NCBI GenBank assembly: GCA_020637055.1
Contig: JACJWR010000001.1
Span: 963,794-1,027,793, forward strand
Direction of reading: 5' to 3'
Origin: Actinomycetota bacterium
GTDB lineage: Bacteria; Actinomycetota; Actinomycetes; S36-B12; UBA10799
DNA: 64,000 nt
Shown here: piece after piece, positions 59,888-64,000 of the stretch
Numbering within the stretch: the first letter of the stretch is position 1
Layout of the letters: each line of letters begins with the position of its first letter
Position numbers and translations under genes: made by a program
The notes under the pieces: generated by a model
Seen by the model: only the letters and a program-made list of their open reading frames with translations
What the model was told of the DNA's origin: nothing
Databases searched by the model: none

Positions 59888-60268
59888 ATGACCGCGAAGC
59901 TTTCGAATCCGGCCGTCCGGGTCGGCATAGTCGCGCTCGTCGCCCTGGTGATCGCGTTGAGTCTCGCGGTGCCGTTGCGCTCCTTCGTTCGGCAGTCGGA
60001 CGACAACGCTGCCCTCGCCGCCGAGGTCGCAGCGAAGGAGCGCAGCATCGCCGAGTTGCAGGCCGACGTCGAACGGTGGCGCGATGATGCATTCGTAGAG
60101 GAGCAGGCGCGTTCGCGGCTGAACTACGTGTACCCGGGAGAGACCGCCTACGTGGTCGTAGATGCCGATGGCGACACCCCTGGCCAACTGCCGACCAAAG
60201 CCGCGGCCGAGCAGCAGTCAGGTTCCTGGTACGAGCGCTTCTGGACCAGTGTCGAGCAATCCCGTTAG
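59888..60268 (+). CDS. Septum formation initiator FtsB/DivIC
   Basis: A 126-residue bitopic division protein with one membrane helix (residues ~11-33), then a coiled coil (AALAAEVAAKERSIAELQADVERW) and the DivIC signature EEQARSRLNYVYPGETAYVV. It forms part of the FtsQLB complex activating septal peptidoglycan synthesis. ATG at 59888 or GTG at 59873. It overlaps the next gene by 20 bases. Confidence 0.92.
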   Translation: MTAKLSNPAVRVGIVALVALVIALSLAVPLRSFVRQSDDNAALAAEVAAKERSIAELQADVERWRDDAFVEEQARSRLNYVYPGETAYVVVDADGDTPGQLPTKAAAEQQSGSWYERFWTSVEQSR

Positions 60269-61709
60269 CCCGATAGATGCCGCCTGCGTGGCGGCCCAAC
60301 TCGGCCGACCGCTGCGTGGCGACGTCGAGGTGGCACACCGCTGTGCGTGTGGGCAACCGGATGTGATTGCGACCGCTCCCAGACTCGAGGACGGTTCGCC
60401 CTTTCCGACCACCTTCTACCTCACCTGCCCGCGGGCAGTCGCGGCCCTGTCCACATTGGAGTCGTCCGGGCTGATGGCGGAAATGAGCGAGCGACTGGTC
60501 GACGACCCCGAGTTCGCCGAGCACTACCGCCGCGCCCATCACGACTACCTGCGCCGGCGTGCGCACTTCGGCGAGCAGGTGCCCGAGATCGCCGACTACT
60601 CGGCGGGCGGCATGCCCGACCGGGTGAAGTGCCTGCACGCCCTCGCCGCTCACGCCCTGGCGGCTGGTCCGGGAGTCAATCCAGCCGGCGACGAAGCGCT
60701 GCACATACTGGCCGAGCGAGGGATGTGGCCCACTGAACCGCCGTGCGTACCGCGAGTGGTGGCTGCCGTCGACTGCGGCACGAATTCGATCCGCTTGCTC
60801 ATCGCGGAGTGGGATCCGGCCGCCCGGACGCTGCGCGACGTGCGTCGGGAGATGCGGGTGGTGCGACTCGGCGAAGGTCTGGAAGCGAGCGGCCGCATCT
60901 CGGAGGCCGCCTTGGCGCGCACCTTCTCCGCGCTCGACGACTACGCCGACCTCATGCGCGAGACCGACGTGGGAGCGGTGCGGTTCGTGGCTACATCGGC
61001 CTCCCGCGACGCACGCAACCGGGCGGATTTCGTCGCCGGGGTGAGCGACCGCCTCGGGGTGACCCCGGAGGTGATCTCCGGCGAGTCGGAGGCGCGGTTG
61101 TCATTTGCGGGGGCGGTGTCGTCACCAGAGGTCGCCGCGGTCGCCGCAGCACCCCGATTGGTGGTGGACATCGGCGGCGGTTCGACCGAATTCGTGCTCG
61201 GCGTGGAGTCGCCCCGGGCGAGTTGCAGCGTCGACATCGGCTGTGTGCGATTGGCGGAGCGGCGGCTGTTCTCCGATCCTCCGACGGCGCAGGAGGTGGC
61301 AGCCGTCGCCGCCGACGCCGACGCGGCGATCGCCGTCGCCGGCCTTCAGGTGCCGCTGAGCGAGGCGGCGAGTCTGATCGGGCTGGCCGGCACGGTCACC
61401 ACTGTGGCGGCGATAGCGTTGGAACTCGAAGCGTACGACCCGGACGTGTTGCACGGTTCCAGGATCGGTGCCGAGGACGTCCACCGGGTGGCGGCGGAAC
61501 TCGCGTCGATGACCCTGGCCGAGCGGCTGGCGTTGCCGGTGATGCATCCCGGTCGCGCCGACGTGATCGTGTCCGGCGCCGTGATCCTGTCGAGGATCGT
61601 CGCCGCGGTGGGGGTCGCGGAGGTGGTGGTGAGCGAACACGACATCCTCGACGGAATCGCTGCCGACGTGTTGGCCGGCGCTGGTGAGATTCCCCGCTGG
61701 CGGGGATGA
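60249..61709 (+). CDS. DUF501-Ppx/GppA fusion protein
   Basis: A single open frame of 486 residues joins two proteins usually encoded separately. Residues ~10-165 are DUF501 (VAAQLGRPLRGDVEVAHRC, PFPTTFYLTCPRA). The exopolyphosphatase-like part then begins at VVAAVDCGTNSIRLLIAEW with phosphate loops DCGTNSIR and DIGGGSTEF. In relatives the DUF501 gene stops before ppx; here there is no stop between. The Ppx part would degrade polyphosphate or (p)ppGpp. Start: GTG at 60249 (overlapping divIC) or 60288. Confidence 0.85.
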   Translation: MSSNPVSPIDAACVAAQLGRPLRGDVEVAHRCACGQPDVIATAPRLEDGSPFPTTFYLTCPRAVAALSTLESSGLMAEMSERLVDDPEFAEHYRRAHHDYLRRRAHFGEQVPEIADYSAGGMPDRVKCLHALAAHALAAGPGVNPAGDEALHILAERGMWPTEPPCVPRVVAAVDCGTNSIRLLIAEWDPAARTLRDVRREMRVVRLGEGLEASGRISEAALARTFSALDDYADLMRETDVGAVRFVATSASRDARNRADFVAGVSDRLGVTPEVISGESEARLSFAGAVSSPEVAAVAAAPRLVVDIGGGSTEFVLGVESPRASCSVDIGCVRLAERRLFSDPPTAQEVAAVAADADAAIAVAGLQVPLSEAASLIGLAGTVTTVAAIALELEAYDPDVLHGSRIGAEDVHRVAAELASMTLAERLALPVMHPGRADVIVSGAVILSRIVAAVGVAEVVVSEHDILDGIAADVLAGAGEIPRWRG

Positions 61710-61716
61710 TGGGCGC

Positions 61717-62226
61717 ATGGAGTTCGTCGTCACCGTCGTCAGCCACGACCGGCCCGGACTGATCGCGGACGTGACCGGGGCGGTCGCCGCGCTCGGGGGC
61801 AACCTCGAATCGTCCTCGATGACCTTGTTGCAGGGGCACTTCGCGTGGACGCTCGTGGTGGCGTTCGACGCGGACATCGAGGTGTTGCGCCGGGAACTGC
61901 TGGCGGTGTGCCCGACCGGTGTCACGGTCAGCGAACTCGCCGACGAGGCCGAACCGTCCACGGTGGTAGGCGATCGCATCGTCGTGAATCTGCACGGCGC
62001 AGATCGTCGCGGCATCGTGGCGGCGATCACGCGGGTGCTGGCCGATGCCGGGGGCAACATCGTCGAGCTCAGCACCCATCTGCATGAGGGCATGTACCTC
62101 GGCACCGCCGAGGTCGAATTCGGGCAGCGGGTCGACCTGACAGCGCTCTCGGAGGCACTCGCCGCCGCCGGATCCGACGTCGGTGTGCGCGTCACCGCCC
62201 ATCGCGAAGACCCCGACGTGCTGTGA
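61717..62226 (+). CDS. ACT-domain protein (GcvR-like)
   Basis: A 169-residue protein with two ACT domains: residues ~2-75 (VTVVSHDRPGLIADVTGAVA) and ~88-160 (VVNLHGADRRGIVAAITRVLA). The pattern matches glycine-cleavage-system repressor-like (GcvR) regulators, which sense amino acids. No partner transcription factor is nearby. The ATG at 61717 follows the upstream stop by seven bases. Its stop overlaps the deformylase start (GTGA). Confidence 0.85.
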   Translation: MEFVVTVVSHDRPGLIADVTGAVAALGGNLESSSMTLLQGHFAWTLVVAFDADIEVLRRELLAVCPTGVTVSELADEAEPSTVVGDRIVVNLHGADRRGIVAAITRVLADAGGNIVELSTHLHEGMYLGTAEVEFGQRVDLTALSEALAAAGSDVGVRVTAHREDPDVL

Positions 62227-62762
62227 TCGGCCGTTCGATCGCGCTGGAGTTGCCTCCCGGTCGCATCCGACCGGTGGTTCGACTGCCCGCCGAGGTGCTG
62301 TCCCGGCCGTGTGACCGGGTCGATCCGGAATCCGACGAGGTGGTCGCATTGGCGGCCGATCTGCTGGCCACGATGGCCGTCTCGCCGGGGTGTGTCGGCT
62401 TGGCGGCCAACCAGGTGGGTTCATCGCTGCGGGTGTTCAGCCTGAACGTCACTGGCCACCCGAAGACTCGGACCAGCCACGGCGCTTTCGTGCTCTGCAA
62501 TCCGGAACTGGTCGCCGCATCCCGGAACGCCAAAGGCCGGGAAGGCTGCATGTCGGTGCCGGATTGGACCGGCGACGTCAAGCGGGCGACCCGGATCGAG
62601 GTTGCGGGAACACTGCCGGGCACCGGCGAGCAGGTGGTGCTGGCCACCGACGCTTTCGAGGCGATCGCGATCCAGCACGAGATCGACCACCTCGACGGTC
62701 TGCTGTTCCTGGATCGGCTGCCGGACGCCCGGGCACTCCACCGCCGGGTCAACTACCAATAA
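62223..62762 (+). CDS. def: Peptide deformylase
   Basis: A 179-residue metalloenzyme that removes the formyl group from nascent N-termini. Motif 1 is GLAANQVG (usually GxGxAAxQ), motif 2 EGCMSVP (EGCLS), motif 3 QHEIDHLDG with HExxH metal ligands. The N-terminus is extended by about ten residues relative to the E. coli enzyme. GTG start inside the ACT gene stop. The variant motif 2 residue Met is a conservative change, so activity is likely. Confidence 0.92.
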   Translation: MIGRSIALELPPGRIRPVVRLPAEVLSRPCDRVDPESDEVVALAADLLATMAVSPGCVGLAANQVGSSLRVFSLNVTGHPKTRTSHGAFVLCNPELVAASRNAKGREGCMSVPDWTGDVKRATRIEVAGTLPGTGEQVVLATDAFEAIAIQHEIDHLDGLLFLDRLPDARALHRRVNYQ

Positions 62763-62764
62763 CG

Positions 62765-62847
62765 TGCCCGGAGCGGGACTCGAACCCGCATGCCCCGAAG
62801 GGCCGAGGGGTTTAAGCCCTCTGCGTCTGCCATTCCGCCATCCGGGC
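62765..62847 (-). tRNA. tRNA-Leu (anticodon TAA)
   Basis: Acceptor GCCCGGA/TCCGGGC with discriminator A; D arm TGGCGGAATGGCAGACGC; anticodon stem GAGGG/CCCTC around CTTAAAC gives anticodon TAA (reads UUA). The long variable arm (GGCCCTTCGGGGC) is diagnostic of class II tRNA, and T arm GCGGG-TTCGAGT-CCCGC is perfect. CCA is not encoded. It ends two bases from the def stop on the other strand. Confidence 0.95.
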
Positions 62848-63012
62848 AGGTGGGCACGCCAACTGTAGTTGCTGCCAGCGCCGGGCCGAAGACGGTCGTG
62901 CGGGTTGGAATCCTTTCCTCAATGATTCGGTTACCGTTACGCCATGCAAGGTGCCATGCCACCTCGCGTGAATCAGACCGACGCCCTACGGCAGACCACA
63001 ACAGGAGGAACA

Positions 63013-63870
63013 GTGGCAGGCAACCCCCTACTCGCTCGATACGAGAAGGAGGCCGAGCAGAACTCCGGCTCGCTCTACGCGGAAGGGACCAGTGCGTACG
63101 CGCAGGCCGGTGGTGCGGGACAGGCAGCAGTGGTGCAGGCGGCACCCGGCGGTCCCGGCGCGCCGACCGCACCCGGCGGACTGGCGACACCGGGCCGACG
63201 GATGACCATCGACGACGTCGTGGTGAAGAGCGGAATCTCCTTCGCGATCCTGCTCGTTTTCGCGGCGATCGGCTGGAACCTCGACGGCACCCTGCAACTG
63301 CTCGCCTTCGGTTCGGCGCTTGTGGCCTTCGTGCTGGCCATGGTGATCTCGTTCAAGAAGACCGCCAGCCCGATCCTGGTGATCCTCTACTCCGCGTTCG
63401 AGGGGTTGTTCCTGGGTGCCATCAGCGCCTGGTACCAGTCCTACGGAGAAGCCAACGGCAACGGCAACCTCGTGCTGCAGGCGGTGTCGGCCACCTTCGT
63501 CGTCTTCTTCGTGACCCTGTTCGTCTACAAGTCGGGCCTGGTGCGGGTGACGGCGAAGACCCGTCGCATCTTCATGATCATGCTGTTCTCCTACCTGGGC
63601 ATCGCGCTGCTCTCGTTGGTGGCGGCGCTCTTCGGAGTCGGCGGAGGCTGGGGCTTCTACGGAGTCGGCGGGATCGGCATCATCATCTCGCTGTTCGCGG
63701 TCGGCCTGGCCGCGTTCTCGTTGGTGATCGACTTCGACGGGATCGTGCGGATGGCCGACTACGGCGTCGACGAGAAAGAATCCTGGCGGATGGCCTTCGG
63801 CCTGATGGTGAGCCTGGTGTGGCTCTACCTGGAGATCCTCCGGCTGCTGGCGATCCTCAACCGCCAGTAA
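63013..63870 (+). CDS. Bax inhibitor-1/YccA family membrane protein
   Basis: A 285-residue protein with a ~60-residue Gly/Ala/Pro-rich soluble N-terminus followed by seven hydrophobic helices (residues ~70-280). The pattern (MTIDDVVVKSGISF, SAFEGLFLGAIS, the acidic DFDGIVRMADYG near the end) fits the actinobacterial YccA/BI-1 group. Related proteins are calcium-leak channels in eukaryotes; bacterial function is not settled. GTG at 63013 has AGGAGG eight bases before it, preferred over the ATG at 62944. About 130 bases with no gene follow to the window end. Confidence 0.88.
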   Translation: MAGNPLLARYEKEAEQNSGSLYAEGTSAYAQAGGAGQAAVVQAAPGGPGAPTAPGGLATPGRRMTIDDVVVKSGISFAILLVFAAIGWNLDGTLQLLAFGSALVAFVLAMVISFKKTASPILVILYSAFEGLFLGAISAWYQSYGEANGNGNLVLQAVSATFVVFFVTLFVYKSGLVRVTAKTRRIFMIMLFSYLGIALLSLVAALFGVGGGWGFYGVGGIGIIISLFAVGLAAFSLVIDFDGIVRMADYGVDEKESWRMAFGLMVSLVWLYLEILRLLAILNRQ

Positions 63871-63953
63871 CTCCGGTGCCTCGCACGTCGGCGAATCAGC
63901 CTCAGGAGTGGCCCCGGCCCCCCCGGGTGCCGGGCCCACCGGTGGCGGGATAG

Positions 63954-63985
63954 CCCCACCCCGCGGACACAGCGGGAGATGGGGG
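63954..63985 (+). terminator. Possible hairpin after the BI-1 gene
   Basis: CCCGC pairs with GCGGG around GGACACA, flanked by CCCC and GGGG runs that extend the stem imperfectly. It lies about 85 bases past the stop in an otherwise featureless end segment. No T-run. Confidence 0.3.
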
Positions 63986-64000
63986 GGAGGATACCCAGCC

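Noticed and set aside
60249..60760. Treating DUF501 and Ppx as two genes
   Set aside because: No stop codon separates them in the given sequence, so I annotate one fused frame and flag the possibility of a sequence error.
62944..63012. Upstream ATG start for the BI-1 protein
   Set aside because: It lacks a good ribosome site, while the GTG at 63013 follows AGGAGG at the right distance.

Overview
This is a gene-dense (about 95% coding), high-GC stretch with many GTG/TTG starts, short intergenic gaps and GTGA/ATGA stop-start overlaps. The gene orders metG-tatD-ksgA-ispE, glmU-prs-rplY-pth, mfd-mazG, eno-ftsB/divIC-DUF501-ppx and xseB-xseA opposite ispH are typical of Actinomycetes (high-GC Gram-positive bacteria). 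LGFP repeats, a WS/DGAT acyltransferase, MmpL and a DUF2236 protein fit the same group. I cannot name a genus. I see no transposase, integrase, phage gene, CRISPR array or rRNA. No stretch longer than 300 bases lacks a gene.

Layout. 1-9950: a truncated GH18/LGFP secreted glycosidase, an aldo/keto reductase, a PlsC acyltransferase, an aquaglyceroporin, a WS/DGAT acyltransferase, then a beta-oxidation operon fadA-fadB-tetR behind a clear promoter with an overlapping palindromic operator. 10000-29900: mixed housekeeping and transport genes (EamA transporter, orphan lasso-B2-like protease, 5-FTHF cyclo-ligase, rarA, MmpL, hydrolases, a methylmalonyl-CoA decarboxylase-like protein, GH13 glycosidase, PPK2, MFS exporter, xseAB, ispH, rmuC, ychF). 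30000-37330: a minus-strand array of a BcsB-like protein, a GT-C membrane glycosyltransferase, a cellulose-synthase-like GT2 with an N-terminal MshEN/GspE-N domain, and a DrrAB-type ABC exporter. 37480-64000: mostly plus-strand core genes (typA, rsmI, metG, tatD, ksgA, ispE, lipase, tRNA-Gln, glmU, prs, rplY, pth, mfd, mazG, eno, divIC, DUF501-Ppx, def), tRNA-Leu and a Bax-inhibitor-1 protein.

Connected functions. fadA/fadB, the TetR regulator, WS/DGAT and PlsC suggest active fatty-acid and storage-lipid turnover. PPK2 and a Ppx domain cover polyphosphate use and breakdown. ispE and ispH are MEP-pathway steps. The most novel-looking unit is the BcsB/GT-C/GT2-MshEN locus. It looks like a synthase-dependent exopolysaccharide system whose synthase carries a c-di-GMP-type sensory fold in place of PilZ, although both motif arginines expected to bind the nucleotide are replaced. 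Other items worth follow-up are an in-frame DUF501-Ppx fusion, an orphan lasso B2-like protein with no acid residue after its histidine, two copies of a TTGAC-N5-GTCAA palindrome, and repeat-rich hairpins at convergent gene ends.
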